Shown: piece by piece, positions 24,343 through 37,530 of the stretch
How the letters are laid out: each line of letters opens with the position of its first letter
How positions within the stretch are numbered: the first letter of the stretch is position 1
From: Epiperipatus broadwayi
Lineage: Eukaryota; Onychophora; Udeonychophora; Euonychophora; Peripatidae
Length of the DNA stretch: 64,000 nt
Assembly (NCBI GenBank): GCA_028023455.1
Contig: JAQFVV010006246.1
Location: forward strand, 1,663,501-1,727,500
Direction: 5' to 3'
Made by a program: the position numbers and the translations under genes
Notes under the pieces: model-generated
Database searches by the model: none
What the model saw: only the letters and a program-made list of their open reading frames with translations
Told to the model about the DNA's origin: nothing

Positions 24343-26494
24343 TGTAACGATATATAAATATGTCGTTACATTAATTTAAAATAAAAACTTAATAAAAGTT
24401 CGCAAATAAAAGTAAAAAACTAAACGCTAAAATTAAAATATTGTTAAACGTATATATTCGCACAGATGCTAAACTTTAAAAATATTTTTTTTCATAAACA
24501 TAAAAAAAAAAGTATTTGAACGTATTGTTTTTAATAAAAAAATACAAGGTTGAAATATAAAAATATTTTAATAAAAAAATAACGTAAGTTAAAGTAAAAA
24601 CAGGTATTAATTAATTCCTGTAATCTGTAAATGGAAATGATTGTTTATTAATTATCTAAAAGCTGTTTAATTAAAAAGTCAGATGGAAAGTTAGATAAGA
24701 GAAGAAAGGGATTTTAGCTTGACCAATGGAAGCCAAATAAAGACCCGGACCATAACGAAAAAACAGAACAGTGACGTTTTTGTTCATGGAATCCATAGGA
24801 GGACTATAAAAAGAAAAAAAATATTGAGTTCCAGTCAGAGAGAACTTTTTCCAACTTGATTTTGGTGAGTCTGGCGACAAGAGGCACTTGTCGTCCTCAC
24901 TCATTTAAAAATGCAAAGACTGTGATACCAGGACAGAACCAGCAACTGCCACCTACAAAACATCAGACCGGTCTTCCAGGAAAGTCTGCGTGGGAATTGC
25001 CAACGGGAACAGGGACTTCTCTACCATAAGCAATAGAACTGAACAATTGTTAAAATCATAACCTTAATTAAGAACTTTAAAGATTGCTAAGTAAATTTAA
25101 ATTTTATAAAAAGGAACTTTTCTCTGACTTATGTGTCAACTAAATTGATAATGTGATATTTTATATATGTGTGCGTTTGATAAAAAAAAAAAAATCATTT
25201 CCATTTATTATTTATTGTATTGATATTTATTGTTTAAATTTTAAATGAGGTAATTTCAAGTTGTTTATAGACGCTTGCATGGATTCGTTTGCGGTTAATT
25301 ATATTTTGGTTTTCACATTTGATCAAAATATATAGACATTCGATAAATAATGATACCTTACGGTGAGTATCTAAAATGTATTTATTCGGATGTCTTTTAA
25401 GTTATTGGTGACAACGCAAGTATCTTATGGTGAATACTATTGGGTTACTTATAAGTTTCCCTCTGCGATTGTTGGTATCAATAATTTTGTATTTTGATCA
25501 TTTATGTTTATTTTGAAATGTTTTTGACCGTGGAATCTATGTAATCGATCTATACCCAACATTTTTAAACTCATTTGTGCAAACGTATCTAAATGTTAAA
25601 CTTAAGTCGGGCGTGAATGGCTATATAGATTTGTAAAGTTATATTAGGGGAGGGTAATCTTAGGTTATATGTGTCGTTGTTGAATTGGGTCAATGGATTG
25701 GATATATTTGTGTAATTAGTAGATGTAGTATGAGTTTCGCTACGTGCAGAATCGCTGTATACACCGCACCAACCCTTTGCCTATGGATGGGATTGTAAGT
25801 CGGCAAAAGGATCGCGGTCCCTTCCTATGGAGTTTTTATTTTATTGTTCTTCTTGCTATACAGACGCCATATTCCTGTATTAGACAAGAGTCAATGTTTT
25901 TCTTAAACTATATTGTTCAGATGTCCATTCCTGACAGTATAGTATCTTTGTGCTGTTGTATTTTCATGCTACATTGAATACATAAATGTATCGGATGGAT
26001 TGATGCCAGTTTGACTGCGAATTTTAGCCTAGGGTTAAATAGGGATAGAATGTTTTATTTTCAAATGCAGATCTATGTAGTCTATTCATACTTGACAATC
26101 TAAATAAAAAAAAATTAAAATCATTGAAATTTATGTAAATGTAAAAATAAAGAGTAATATAAAAATCTAAAAATGTTAAACCTATTCCTTGAATTTAGAA
26201 TGATTTTATATGTGCGTATATAAATATTTTATGTGTAAATTTCTGGCAGTGGCTTTTAATCTTTTATATTTAAGATATAAAATTAAGTTATATTTTATTA
26301 TCTCTGCTACTCACTGAGCTAGTGACTTGGGCTAGGGCTAACGGTCGGAATATTTAAAGAAAGTGGAATCTTAACAACGCGTATCTGCCTACTCTATAAA
26401 TTTTTCTAGGCTCAAATGCCTAGATGGCACCCTTGTAGAGCAGATATTGTGTTTGCAATTAGATTCGATCTTCACTTTCATTCCGATTGGTACA
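24343..26494 (+). mobile_element. Solo LTR, family A (TGTAACG...GGTACA), ATAT target duplication
   Basis: Starts TGTAACGATATATAAA and ends GATTGGTACA, with ATAT directly on each side inside an AT run. A TATA box (CTATAAA, 24804-24810) lies 461 bp from the start; the family member at 37645 has its TATA box at 460. The copies at 46448-48495, 49204-50775 and 50898-52937 are the same family on the - strand. No primer-binding site or coding region follows, so it is a solo LTR left by recombination. A frame at 25744-25977 (PMDGIVSRQKDRGPFLWSF) recurs in other copies, probably by shared descent rather than selection. Confidence 0.75.
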
Positions 26495-26504
26495 ATATAT
26501 ATAT

Positions 26505-27250
26505 ATAACACTACTCACCAGCTGTACTTTTATATCTATGATGACATAGCTTTATCTGTACCTTTCTGCATATAGATAAATAATTTATGTATAAACTAAT
26601 TCCAAAGCAAGCTGATGGATTCTCTGGGTAAGCTGGTCTCTTTTAAAACAGTAGACTGACTTATTGTGATTTTCAGGAAATGTATAATCCAGGTAACTCG
26701 ATGTGCAGTGAGCTCCCTTCAGTCTCTGTGCTAATACACAATATGGACTATGGAGAACACAAAACTGATCCTTTACATCCATATGAACTCAGATTTGCAC
26801 TCTCTTTCCTTTAGTTATAACTTCATGGTAACTCTCATAATATTTAAAGTTCTCAAAAGCTTTCTTATTCCTTTTTCCAACCTTTTTATAGTCAGGGTAA
26901 AAAAATACAATAATTAAAAAATAAGTTTTCCTTATCTTGGTTGAAAAAAGTTAATGTCTCTCTTCAGTTCTTTTTAATCTCTTGAAAAACAACTTTGTGA
27001 AATTTTATGAAAATATGTTATATAAGCATTAATTACAAAAAAGTTTGCTAATCAAAATAGATAGTGGAATTTTATAATTACCAGTATATCTATTGTAACA
27101 TAAAAACATGCTTGTTTTAATTTCACAATCAGAATTGATAAAATATTAATTAGATCTTTTTAAATGTTTGATTTAAAATATTTTTTTAAATTCAAAATTA
27201 TTTAATTCTTAATTGTTATTTTAGCATAATTTAGAAAATATCTACAATTT
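26505..27250 (-). mobile_element. LTR-like block (family F), second copy, antisense
   Basis: Begins TATAACACTACTCACC on the + strand, the reverse of the end of the block at 6305-7195. Further matching words are TATAATCCAGG, TTTATCTGT and a reversed TATA box (CTTTTTATAGTC, about 26883-26894). It directly abuts the end of LTR A. The distal border is not defined. Confidence 0.4.
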
Positions 27251-27401
27251 TTTTTGGCTGTGTTTATTTGTATTTTTCCTTTCAACTTAAAAAAAAAACT
27301 TTACATATATACATGCGTATACACTTCTATGTTATTGTATGATGAGCACATCATTGTTTCAATATATATAAAATAACAAATTACACATTAAAAATATACT
27401 A

Positions 27402-28777
27402 CAGGTAATCCCTTAGTTATAAACACTTGAGTTATAAACATTTCATTATTACATAATCACTTTTGGACTTTAGATTTTTATATATGCACTTACTTTCATG
27501 TATAAGTAGTACTATATACTGTAGAAAGAAATGGGAATTAAAATTGTACAGTATTTTAATACTTTAATGATTAAAAATATTCATTTTAGTAATTTACAGT
27601 ATCTTTTAAAAAACTATTTACATACATTCATAATTGAATTTGTTCTAAAGAAAGATAAACTTTGGAATTTAGAAAATAATTAAAAATATATTTTAAAGAA
27701 GAATAAGAACTTATATAAAATACAGTAAATCTTCCCATCTCGCTAACATTTATTACTTTTATTTTTAGCATTGTCACTGTTTGGCTTGAACAGAATCGTC
27801 TTGATTAGCGCTTGTTTTTATAAGTAGTTTTTGTGCAATTATGTTATATATACACTGTATATATTTCTGTTTTGGTGAATTTTTTTTATTCTTATTAATT
27901 AAAAACATAAGTGAGAAACAAAAATACACTAATGTTGATAGAATAAAAAATAAATCAAGGTTTCATAAATCCTAAATGGTCGAGACAAAATGGATATAAT
28001 TAGATGTTCTGAAAATGGTGAATCTTTTGCTTCGATCGCACATTCATGTAATTTAAAGTGATCAACAATATATACAATTGTAAAAAACAAGAACAAAATT
28101 AAGGAATATGTTAAAAATTGTGGAAATATTTCTTCAAAGATTCTTTAAAAAAATATGGCAGAGTAATGGATGAAATGGAGAAATCTTTGGCTTTATGGAT
28201 TGAAGATCAACATCAAAAAGGCATATCAGTGAATTTATCAATTATTCAAGCTAAGACTCTTAGTTTGCATAAAAATTGGAAGAAATAATTAAAAGAGGAC
28301 TCTGCTGTTGAATATGGAGCAAGCAATGTCACTGATGAAGATATTGATGAGATAATGCAATCTCACTCAAAATCTCGGTCAAATGAAGACTTGATTAAAC
28401 TACAAGAGATGAATGAAATACAAAATGAAGAACCTGATAATGAACTTATTGTTAAAAGTTTAACAATAAATAATGTGAATGAAGCCTTCTTGCATCTTGA
28501 CAAATTTTTGACTATTATGAAAGAATGTGATCCCAATGGAGAGCATGTATCTCATGTACAAAGGGCAATAGAAAAAGCCACAAAATGTTACAGAATTCTT
28601 TATTAAGAGAACTCTTGATAAATTTGTAAACAAAACTCCAGATACTAATCAATAAAAAATAAATACTGTATTTTGAAAACTTTTTTTGATGTTTTTTTTA
28701 CATACCTCTAATTTCAAACAATTTCAACTTCCAAACCCACAAGGAATCAATTAAGTTCATAACAAGGGAATTGCCTG
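27402..28777 (+). mobile_element. Tigger/pogo-type DNA transposon, internally deleted
   Basis: Terminal inverted repeats CAGGTAATCCCTTAGTTATA (27402-27421) and, reversed at the other end, CAGGCAATTCCCTTGTTATG, flanked by TA on both sides (27400-27401, 28778-28779), the tc1/mariner-superfamily target duplication. At 1376 bp it is about half the length of an autonomous Tigger. The interior carries broken transposase sequence of the CENP-B/jerky type. Confidence 0.88.
27960..28606 (+). pseudogene. Tigger transposase remnant (CENP-B-like DNA-binding part and C-terminus)
   Basis: Around 28160-28270 the translation includes MDEMEKSLALWIEDQ and LSIIQAKTLSLH, a signature of the HTH_Tnp_Tc5/CENP-B-type domain of Tigger and jerky-like proteins. 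An open segment follows (28355-28606) containing NEEPDNELIVKSLTINNVNEA and CDPNGEHVSHVQRAIEKA, a C-terminal tail of Tigger type. The DDE catalytic domain that should lie between is absent, so this is an internal-deletion derivative. The N-terminal helices before 28160 carry stops. It would have bound the element's ends and catalysed excision and insertion; it is dead here. Confidence 0.75.
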
Positions 28778-28807
28778 TATATGCAAATTTTAAATTATAA
28801 TAATTGT

Positions 28808-28998
28808 AAACAATAGCAATATATATTAAACAGAAGTACTTTTGATTACATTGTAATCATTATCACCTGAAGCAATATTGACAGTTCTTGGAAATCACAT
28901 GATGTCTTCTTTTTTTTTGTTTATGTTATATAAATTGATAATGATTACAATATAATCAAAAATATATGTTTAATTAATATATGTATAGATTGTTATTG
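28808..28998. mobile_element. Small MITE-like palindromic element
   Basis: Imperfect inverted arms of about 55 bp: the left arm begins near CAATAGCAATATATATTAAA and ends TTGTAATCATTATCA; the right arm has TGATAATGATTACAA and ends ATTGTTATTG. A loop of about 85 bp separates them. No ORF. The superfamily is undetermined. Confidence 0.6.
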
Positions 28999-29000
28999 TC

Positions 29001-30075
<1,075 letters not shown>

Positions 30076-32792
30076 TGTAATGGTTAAAAATTATTTTTAA
30101 CTAAAAATAAAAATATTATCTCTTTGTGTTTTTCTGAAGGTTTGTGATGATGGTGTTCTAGTTGTATTTTTATATTGGACTATTTCCACCATCTAATATT
30201 GAAGCAGTCGGATCTGAGTTCGATCCTAGCTTCATGTTATTTACCCTAATACTAACTTTGAATTTCCGATGCAGTGGGGCTTTATACGTTCAATCCACGC
30301 TAATTTCCATAATGAATAACTGGTTTCAAATACGTAGTAAAATTAATTAGTTTAGTTTAAATTGGATCAATTCTCTAAATAAATTCATGATAAAATGTTC
30401 ATGAATTTACATATATTAGATTGCCTGGATTGTGCGTATATATGTTTGTAAATATTAAATATATATAATTGTTCGAAAGTTTCATTGCGTCGGGAATACT
30501 TGTTTTTTTTACTTTTAAATAATTTGTAAAGTTTTGCGATTAAAAGCTACATTCCTTCCAAAGGCTTTCAAATTCTCAAAAACAACAGTAAAGTTTTATT
30601 AATAAAAAAAAAAGATAAGAATTCAATTTTTAATTAAAATCATTTCAGACTTTAAGAATTCATTTTCTAATTAGGAAAGGAATTCAAAAATTAGTTTGAA
30701 AGCCTTATCGAAGGAATGTTTCTGAAAACAACTAATTATAAAAAAAACCAGATTGATAATAAAATGAGCGCTAGCCGGAGGCATCAGTGAACAGTAGATA
30801 TATAGCCCTGAAAAGTAAAGAAGAAAGGAGAGTTTTGGTTGTAGAGTAGTGCAGTGAACTCTGTGTGTATAAAAATTGTATTTCATCATGATAGAGGGCT
30901 AGAACATCAGGGATCTGGCTACGGTTCCTAAAGTCCCGAGGAATCTTCACTGGAGCTGCTGAACCGTTTTCCGGATCGATCATTCTGCTAAAATAATGAA
31001 AGCTACTAAAATACTACTCCAGTAGTTAACCAATGATGCCTACATTTCAACAACTTGGAGGAGTAACTTAAGGACAAGCACGGAATGGTAATATGAACGT
31101 TAAACTTTCTGGCCAGTTCGAACTTTATTTTATACTCCTTCTTTTAAGAGCTCTTTTATTCTTTAATGTAAATCTTTGTAACACCTTTTATTCACGCTAC
31201 TGTAAATTTATCTCGTAATTCTTTAAATCTCTAGTCTTTAAACTTTTTCTTTTCTTACCTGGTGGTTCGTTTAATATCTATATGTTAGTGTGCTTTATTA
31301 ATGTCGTATTTAAAATTATATGCCAATAATTTTTCGACTCGATGAGCTCCTTGGTTCTATTTGCCTCACGCAAATAATATAATATAAATTTTAAATAGTT
31401 ATTCTCGCCCATTAGAACTAAATTTATAAGTTCTATTAATCATCGAGTCGAAAGAAAATATTATACGTTTACTATTTTTATAATTAGCTAATCATAAATT
31501 ATTTGCTCCGTTTTTCACCTATGTCCCCAGCTCCTAAGTTACAAGTGTTTATATACTCACAAAATGTTAAAATATTGATTTCTTGTTCCACTAATATATA
31601 TATTTATTCGAATATAACCTTAAATGTTTTTATTGCAAAAAGGGTCGATAAAGGGTTAAATGTATTTTAATTCCACTTTTGTTATTTTATATTAATATTC
31701 AGGAAGGGCACGATATTAGGGCATAATTAATATAGTTTATAAATGTTTTAAAATAGTTCGATAAAAGCTCGTTTGACTTTAATTAATTGGTCAAGTCATC
31801 ACGTAGAGCATTCTACATGGGTTTTATTTTTCAATGATGACTATCAAGTCATCATCATCAAATGTTGCTGACGTAGGGCCATCTTCCGCTCCGTTAGGCT
31901 GGTCGGTGATCATATTCTCTTATTTAAATTTCTCGAGGAAGAAAGTACTTCCTTTCCGATTCATTAGTCAAAGGGCGTAAGACTTGCCAAATGCAAGCCG
32001 CCATAGGACTTCGATCATCGACTAGCGATCATCTTTCAATTTTACTCTCTGCCTTGTAATTCGTCAGTACCATTGCATCTTTGTTCCGGTAAAACCCGCA
32101 TCAGCGCTCGTAATTCGTGATGAAGTGATTTAAATTAAAGTCGAACCAATTCTCAAATATATTTAGTTTAAATCCGTTTTCAAATCAAGATTAAAGTTAT
32201 GCCTTAAAATACGTTTTGCTCTTCATGAATAGATTTCCGAATGTGAAAATAAATCTCACATTCCACCGTAATAAAATTAGAACAATCATTTCCGTTCTTA
32301 ATGAATACCTTTATCTGCCTTTATATTTCTCGTTGGGGGCATAGACATAGAATCCCATGTTGTGTAATTCTTGTTGGCATATGATAAGGACCGCCACTCT
32401 TATTATATTTATAAATTATTTAAAGACTAGAGGTAACTAATGCAATCTATATTTTATTGAACAAAACAAATTATTATTATTATTAAATATTTTCTAATAT
32501 ACTTGGTTTCTTAGTTCATCATTCTTTTTTATGTTCATACCCGCTATCTGTGTTGGCAACCCAAACATACATATGATGTGATTTAAAAAGTATTCAAAGT
32601 AATTAAGTATTAGATATTCGTGTCAGTGCAAGGGTCTCTAGTCCTCACCAACCGTTGAACTAGTTCTTGGCGCATAGCACTGTGCCGTCGATTTCTGCTA
32701 TCTGAGCTGCTGAGTTGGGTTTGAATTCAGTTTTGGTTAAGCTGAATTTGAATCCGATTGACTTGCGGTGGTGGTGGTTTTCGACCGGTACA
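30076..32792 (+). mobile_element. Probable solo LTR (TGTAATGG...CCGGTACA), ATAT target duplication
   Basis: Starts TGTAATGG after ATAT (30072-30075) and ends GACCGGTACA before ATAT (32793-32796), the same border logic as LTR A. The interior is less AT-rich than the intron around it, especially 30770-32790, and has no ORF of note. A 14-bp perfect inverted repeat (TTTCGACTCGATGA, 31332-31345 and 31440-31453) lies inside. At 2.7 kb it is long for an LTR, and homology to A is limited to the ends, so its unity as one element is inferred from the border pattern. Confidence 0.45.
31332..31453. repeat. Inverted repeat, 14-bp perfect arms
   Basis: TTTCGACTCGATGA and TCATCGAGTCGAAA with about 94 bp between them. 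It lies inside the putative LTR at 30076-32792. Confidence 0.85.
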
Positions 32793-32796
32793 ATAT

Positions 32797-33140
32797 ATGT
32801 ATTGAATGTCTTTACAAAAATTTAACTTTATTTAAATATTCCAAATACATTCACCTGTTAGTAATAGCACATCAAACAGGTTAGTATATGCACAACGTTT
32901 TGGGAGGTATTACTCTCCCCCCCTCTTCTTCAGGTGTTGCTGGCCTGACCAGTGACAGTACTAGCATAAAATTCAAACCTGGACCTTTGGATTCTTTGAG
33001 AGGTATTACTCTCTCTCTCTTCTTCAGGTATTGCTGGCCTGACCAATGACAGTACTAGTATGGAATTCGAACCAGGACCTTTAGATTCTTGAGTATTGAA
33101 TTCTTAAGATAATGTTCTAACCAACAGAGCTATCCTGCCA
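32797..33140 (-). mobile_element. tRNA-derived SINE with duplicated body and hammerhead-like tail
   Basis: On the - strand the head GGCAGGATAGCTCTGTTGG gives a good pol III A box (TAGCTCTGTTGG, 33121-33132), and GGTTCGAATTCC (about 33062-33073) is a near-consensus B box. A segment of about 100 bp, with the B-box-like AGGTTTGAAT, TGGTCAGGCCAGCAA, ACCTGAAGAAGAG and a CCTC block, is present twice. The tail carries AAAACGTTGTGCATATACTA and AATAAAG. It sits directly at the end of the LTR at 32792. A tRNA gene is excluded because the cloverleaf does not continue and the body is long. Confidence 0.75.
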
Positions 33141-33239
33141 AGAGCAACAGTCTGTTATAATTTCACATACTTATATATGAGGTTCCTCCTGATTTCTCCA
33201 CTTTTTCCTAAGAGCAAAGTTGATTAGTAGTTTTCATAC

Positions 33240-33725
33240 ATTATGTATAGTCACAGTAGGTTGGCTTATGGGATTTTTGCCATTATCATGTGAGCAGCTT
33301 TTTAAATTTTTTTTGTACCTTTTTTTTCTCTATCCAATATTTTTATAATTTCCCAATTGAACATATGTTCATTAGCACATACATGCTCTGCTACCTTAGA
33401 CACATCTGTTTTTTCTCTTCTAATCATCTGTTTATGTTTTTCCAAGTGCTTTTCAATGGAACGAATGGTCTCTTCAATATATGTCCTTCCACATTTGCAT
33501 GGTATTTCATAGATGCAGTTTTTTTCTTTTCAGCATTTCAAGTTTAGGCTTTGTAGATATTAAAATTCCTCATAGAGTGATATGGCTCTGGAAAGCTGTT
33601 CTGATGTTATACTGATTGCAGATTTTCTTTAATTTGTCTGCTATTTTTGGAATGTATGGATAAACTACAGTACCAATAATTGTCTTTTCTCAATTTATAT
33701 TCTTTCTCTATGTGTATACATAATT
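33240..33725 (-). pseudogene. Penelope-like element relic: RT tail and GIY-YIG nuclease
   Basis: Minus-strand translation gives VVYPYIPKIADKLKKIC, then after a frame break NCIYEIPCKCGRTYIEET (the Y.IPC.CG..YIGET motif, with the last Gly of YIG as Glu), then IRSIEKHLEKHKQ and VAEHVCANEHMFNWE (the H...H region). This is the GIY-YIG endonuclease of Penelope-like retroelements with its preceding linker. Stops and a frameshift break it. The upstream RT catalytic part is missing. The SINE lies 100 bp downstream in the same orientation. Confidence 0.8.
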
Positions 33726-34069
33726 AAAAGGCATTATAATGGAGAATGAAATACAAAATTAATTTAAAAAGCTAAATATAATTTCAATATAAGGAAGCAT
33801 CATAATTGTTATTGTCAAAGCAACCATATTCCACTGCCAAAATTTAAAAAAACATATTTTTTTTATTTATTTGAATGCTATTGATTCTGGTTTATTATGT
33901 ATTCATTTCACCCAATAAAACAAAATATTTCATTTTTTTCCTTTCTGTCATTTTTTTCTTTACAAATCATCTTAACAATTTCTATAACAAATTCAAGTTT
34001 ATATATATATATATATGTATTATACAAATCAATATATATATATATCAAAATACAGTACAATTTACATAA

Positions 34070-34560
34070 ATTATATTATTTTTAGAAGTACTTTCGACTA
34101 TACATTTTGTAATCTTTATCAACTATATAACATTGAATAATCAAAATGAGACAACCTTTAACAATACCCATAGTTCAATTCAGACTCTCCACAATTCTGT
34201 TATCTTAACATTTGATGACTAGTGATTCATTAACATTTGACGATTTCTTGAAATCAACATAGCCTCTTTTATTTTACATTTATTACAATGTATAATATGA
34301 ATAATTTTCATATTTTTATAATCAAATTTAAATCCATATTGACAAGATTTATTATGATCAAATATAACAGATGATGAAGGTTTATTTACATCTATTTCAG
34401 ATTGTTTCTTTTTTTGAATTCTATTATATAAAAGCATATGCTCTTTTATTCTCTTCCCAAATATACACTTAGATTCACCAATGTATTGTAAGCCACATCC
34501 ACATATCAATCTATATATAATAGAATTTTGATTAAATTTTGAATTTTAGAGTTATTAAAT
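34070..34560 (-). pseudogene. Penelope-like element relic: GIY-YIG nuclease and 3' end
   Basis: On the - strand an open segment (34219-34509) reads ICGCGLQYIGESKC, IKEHMLLYNR, SSVIFDHNKSC and KIKEAMLISRN; in front of it NSIIYRL extends the linker. The next codons after the stop give NVKITELW, as in the relic at 37154. Further downstream (about 34090-34125) TTGATAAAGATTACAAAA and AGTCGAAAGTACTTC form a decayed hammerhead-like tail. The GIY-YIG motif is well kept (QYIGES) and the frame is short but clean, so it is younger than the relic at 33240. RT is absent; the sequence stops close to the LTR insertion at 34584. Confidence 0.82.
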
Positions 34561-34583
34561 GATCTATTTGTTATTATATATAT

Positions 34584-36725
34584 TGTAACCGTGACCCTCT
34601 TTATATATCCCCCGAGATTACGGGCTTCGAAACAAACATGACATAGCGTAAGGCTTTATTTTTTTTCTTACATCGACAGTTATTCACGATCCACATAAGG
34701 GGGCGCCAGATACGATTATTTAAGTTGATTTTAACTACTCGCATCACCTTACATCATGTCAAAACGATTTCGAAGTCTAATCCCACCCACTAGCTCAAAA
34801 CTCCCAGCATGGACCAATAAGGTGTCTCAAGGTTGTTACATGCTTGTTTCTAGAATGACTCCTCCCGGAGAAGACGCGTTGTCCGCTAATGAAGATCAGC
34901 AAGGTTTTCTAATAAGTCGATCACGGCATAAAGATTATTTATTGGTTATCACTGACCTATGAGGTTGTTCGCTTACGCCCCGAACACAAGGCTTACAAGT
35001 TCATCCCCCCGCTTTATTGTATATAACATAATTTATTGACGTTTACTTTGATTATAGACCCGCCCGCTCTTAAATCTATCTTAACTAAGGTGAAATAAGA
35101 AACATCGTGACTTACGGCACGATGGTGACATAATTAATAAAATAACTAAATGAAAATCAAAATTAACTAAATCTACTTCAAAGATAAGTTATCAAAGAAT
35201 AAATAACTACGGTTTTGATTGTGTGTGAAAAGATTTGAGATATGCTCGACTTGATTAGATATTGAACAAGTTTATTAAATATGAAAAGAAAACATTATTA
35301 ATTGATTTATTATAAAACATTATTAATTGATTTATTACAAAACATTATTAATTGATTTATTACACACGCGCACATACATTCACGCCCACAGAGAACCATA
35401 AGTATTCATAACACAATTTGAATAACGAGAAAGTTCCTTTCTATTTGATAAATTTATAATCTTTCCTTAGCTTCACTTAAGTTCAAAGTTCATGTTTACA
35501 AAGTTCAGTAACAAAGATAAACTATCATGACGAGGAAAGTCTTAAGATTTATTTGAGTAAACTTATGTTGGTTAATTACGAGATTGCCTTACGAGTTTAT
35601 TAATTGAGTGAGTGAACAGAATAAAAAAACATATTTACCTAGGATTTGTCTTGGTTGCAACGAAGGTCGATTGGTCTGGACGAGTTTGGGTGTTTCACGG
35701 AACATTTCTTTTATTAGGAGCATTCACTTAACACGACGATGTTATCAGAATTTCATAGCTTCGGAGATATTTCAGTAGCGGAGCGCCGATCAGTCACTGA
35801 AGGGTTTATTAGCCCCTCATGACAGTCGACGCTCTTGGTATTAATTTCATGATGATCATTTTAAATATTGAGGAATAACCAAGCTAATTCAGAACAATTC
35901 TAATTTTAAATAAAAGCATAAGCATCGGAATAAATGAGCAGGTGGTAATTCAGCGTACTGAGAATTGGAAAATAAAAAACACAATAATGAGAATGTATCA
36001 ATCGAACTGAATCGAATCGAACTGCATTCAACCAATTTAACCAAAATTTTTCCAAAATTTAACAAAATTAATTCATGAATAGGTTTTGACTAGTATTTAT
36101 AAAGGTTGATCCATATCTTGGGATCCAATCTACCCCCATAGTTCCCTGTTCTTGGAGTTGTCGTTCAGGTCCGCGTTTGAGGTACCTGCTCACTCACTCT
36201 TTGTGCTAAAGGCAATATTTATTTTGGGACAATCTCATTTTGCAATCTCACTCAACCAACCTTATTCCTTCACACCTCGAAGGCATGCGTGTGTGCGAGT
36301 GTTTTACTAGAACAATACAAGTTATTTTACATTTAGAAGTCGAGCATTTATCTTTTCCTCAAATCTTTTCTATAAGTTTTATTCTAGTTAAAATTATATT
36401 TCTAAAATAAACATTTTTTTAATTCCCCGTGGTGATTTTGATTGATAATTATTTTTATTATTTTAGGAGTGCATATTATATTTTATTATTTAGGAAAGCA
36501 AATTATTTTTTGTTATTATTTTTATTATCTAAAGGCTTTAACCATTTAATTAGACGTTTTACCGTCTGCATTTTATCAATGTGTTTTATAAATGTATTTA
36601 TGAGAGAAAGAAAACTATTACTAATTACGAAAATAAAGTTACGAGTGTTTTATGTTGCTTGCTGGTGTGTGTGTGTTTATCGATGTATCCTAGATTTAAT
36701 ATTGATGTAACGCTGTCTAGTTACA
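34584..36725 (+). mobile_element. Solo LTR-like element (TGTAACCGTG...TAGTTACA), ATAT target duplication
   Basis: Clean borders: ATAT (34580-34583), TGTAACCGTGACCC..., ending CTAGTTACA at 36725, then ATAT (36726-36729). The first 1.3 kb is clearly less AT-rich than the intron. Contains a 25-bp tandem repeat in three copies (35289-35363). No gag-pol signature and no primer-binding site after it. It separates two Penelope relics that point away from each other. Its orientation is arbitrary because the ends are nearly inverted repeats (TGTAAC/GTTACA). Confidence 0.65.
35289..35363. repeat. 25-bp tandem repeat, three copies
   Basis: AAAACATTATTAATTGATTT followed by ATTA(T/C), repeated three times with almost no divergence. 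Lies inside the LTR-like element. Confidence 0.93.
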
Positions 36726-36739
36726 ATATATATATGTAT

Positions 36740-37530
36740 TTGAAAATACAGTATTTATTTTTATTTAGAAATGATAACTTTGGAAATATGCATCAGATAA
36801 AACTAAAAAATATTGAAATTTATTATAATGAATTGTTAAATGTTGGATACAATTATGATTGTGTTTATTATACTATTAAAAATTTTACTTCTAAATATAA
36901 AAATATTAATAATAATGTTAATTCTTCTGATAAAAAACTATAGATATCAATACCATATATTTCGAATCAACAGGCAAGTTTCATTAAGAAAATTTATAAA
37001 GGAATAAGTGATATTGCATTTTATGCACCACCTACATTAAATAAATTAATAAACAATTCAAAAGATAAAACTCTATTGATAAATAAAAATTGTATCATTT
37101 ACAAATGAACATGTAGGTGTGGCAGTAAATATATAGGTGAATCGAGGTGCACATTGGAAAAAAGAACAAAAGAGCACATATTATTATTTAAAAGGGTTCA
37201 AAATACAAGACAGAATTTTAAAAATAATGATACTTTATCAGCTTCGGTTTTTTATGACCATAATGAATCATGTGTATATGGTTTTGATTTTACTTATAAC
37301 AATGTAAAAATATTGGAAACTGAAAGAAATAATAATAAGAGGAAAATTAAAGAGGCAATGTTAATTTATAAATATAAGCAAGATTTAATTAATAGGCAAG
37401 CAGCAAACGTTAAGATCACAGAATTATGGGAAGATTGACATTGTGAAATTATGGGAAAGCTGACATTTGTAAAAGTGATAGTTGACAAAGCTACAAATTA
37501 GTTGAAAATGCTTCTAAGTGATGGTTATAC
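36740..37530 (+). pseudogene. Penelope-like element relic: RT C-terminus, linker and GIY-YIG nuclease
   Basis: Plus-strand reading: YNELLNVGYNYDCVYYTIKN (after the RT core), then after a TAG the IPYISN linker and APPTLNKLINNSKDKTL, NKNCIIYK, a TGA, then CRCGSKYIGES, TLEKRTKEHILLF, SVFYDHNESC, KRKIKEAMLIYKYKQDL and VKITELWED (to 37435). This is the GIY-YIG endonuclease tail of a Penelope-like protein. Only two stops interrupt some 230 codons, so it is fairly young. The 3' flank (about 37480-37520) has TTGACAAAGCTACAAATTAG and TTGAAAATGCTTC, the same decayed hammerhead-like tail as the relic at 34070. Upstream RT motifs are missing; the left border coincides with the LTR insertion. Confidence 0.85.

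Noticed and set aside
25744-25977. 77-codon frame as a gene
   Set aside because: Lies wholly inside a solo LTR and resembles frames in other copies only through shared repeat ancestry; no known motif.
33121-33140. A tRNA gene
   Set aside because: The A and B boxes are good but there is no acceptor-stem closure and the sequence continues as a SINE with a repeated body.
34756-34962. 68-codon frame in the less AT-rich part of the LTR-like element
   Set aside because: No recognisable motif, lies within a mobile element, and is not long enough to stand out at that base composition.
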